A stretch of DNA of 64,000 nt from positions 1,006,784-1,070,783 of the forward strand of contig NZ_SCIN01000001.1 of NCBI RefSeq assembly GCF_004101245.1, read 5' to 3'. Below the pieces are notes generated by a model that saw only the letters and a list, made by a program, of their open reading frames with translations, was not told the DNA's origin and made no database searches. Below, in pieces: positions 63,759 to 64,000 of this stretch; position 1 is the stretch's first letter, and the number at the start of each line of letters is the position of its first letter. This stretch comes from Sphingomonas sp. UV9. GTDB taxonomy: Bacteria > Pseudomonadota > Alphaproteobacteria > Sphingomonadales > Sphingomonadaceae. A program made the position numbers and the translations under genes.

Positions 63759-64000
63759 ATGACCGATCTCGCCATTGTCTACGAACACCCGCTCTGGTTC
63801 GAACCCTTGTTCGCCGCGCTCGATCGCCGCGGCGTCGATTTTACGCGCGCCACGCCCGACGGGCATTGGAACCCCGCCGACCAGACCGCCCCGGGCAGCG
63901 TGGTGTTCAACCGGATCGCGATGTCGAGCTTCCTGCGTAACGACGAGCACCCGATCTTCGACACGATGGCGATGCTCGATCACTGGCGGCGCACGGGTGC
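63759..64000 (+). CDS. Start of a probable ATP-grasp family protein (runs off the window)
   Basis: Eighty codons are present. MTDLAIVYEHPLWFEPLFAAL then DRRGVDFTRATPDGHWNPADQ, followed by VVFNRIAMSSFLRNDEHPIFDTMAMLDHWRRTGA, resembles the N-terminal preATP-grasp domain of RimK/glutathione-synthase-like ligases. The catalytic ATP-grasp part would lie beyond 64000. An upstream in-frame ATG at 63741 is less likely. The call is tentative because the decisive domain is outside the window. Confidence 0.45.
   Translation, partial: MTDLAIVYEHPLWFEPLFAALDRRGVDFTRATPDGHWNPADQTAPGSVVFNRIAMSSFLRNDEHPIFDTMAMLDHWRRTG

Overview
The window looks like chromosome of an alphaproteobacterium of the order Sphingomonadales, most likely Sphingomonas or a close relative. 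The reasons are the high G+C content, the protein styles (TspO, CtaA, fused MFS/spermidine-synthase, WalW-like polysaccharide deacetylase, holdfast Hfa proteins), extensive ATGA/GTGA stop-start overlaps, and several families of GC-rich palindromic intergenic repeats. No CRISPR array, rRNA operon or intact prophage is visible.

Region 1 (about 0.8-12.1 kb) is a surface-attachment and signalling locus. On the minus strand sits a three-gene unit: an H-NOX heme sensor (NO or O2), a PAS hybrid histidine kinase and a LuxR-type response regulator. Divergently, on the plus strand, a tightly packed operon encodes holdfast-anchor proteins (HfaA-, HfaB/CsgG- and HfaD-like), a single-domain response regulator, a YaiO-like outer-membrane barrel, a small membrane protein and a family-2 glycosyltransferase. 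A MASE1-PAS-GGDEF diguanylate cyclase follows. Three half-palindromic repeats spaced about two and three helical turns apart lie in the divergent promoter. I read this as a gas-sensing (probably NO) switch wired to holdfast/exopolysaccharide production. This is the most interesting system in the window.

Region 2 (12.1-33.9 kb) starts with a transposase remnant, tRNA-Gly(CCC), a MarR regulator, ilvE and tRNA-Gln(TTG). Between tRNA-Gln and proC lies an apparent island bounded by wrecked mobile genes (integrase and IS3 remnants on the left; an IS481 remnant and a broken GIY-YIG gene on the right). Its cargo is (i) a sulfide/persulfide module: BigR/SqrR-like ArsR repressor with a 33-bp operator palindrome, persulfide-dioxygenase-like MBL protein, two YeeE/YedE half-transporters, peroxiredoxin, DUF2892 protein, TIGR01244 phosphatase and TauE/SafE exporter; and (ii) a low-oxygen module: two FNR-type regulators, cydABX, cydDC, HemN, OmpW, a degenerate hemerythrin-like protein and an acetyl-CoA hydrolase/CoA-transferase. 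FNR-box sequences lie upstream of the hemerythrin-like gene, between cydA and cydD, and between hemN and ompW. Cytochrome bd is sulfide-tolerant, so the two halves make biological sense together.

Region 3 (33.9-64 kb) is ordinary housekeeping chromosome: proC, ybjN-like, ubiK, tspO, tlyA, dxs, zur, ctaA, rplM-rpsI, a deacetylase-histidine kinase pair, an Lrp regulator, a TPR protein, yaaA, gyrA, two tRNA-Arg(ACG) copies, a fused membrane/spermidine-synthase protein, hemB, a lipid kinase, a cyclophilin and the start of a probable ATP-grasp gene. Its intergenic spaces hold repeated palindromic elements of at least four sequence families.
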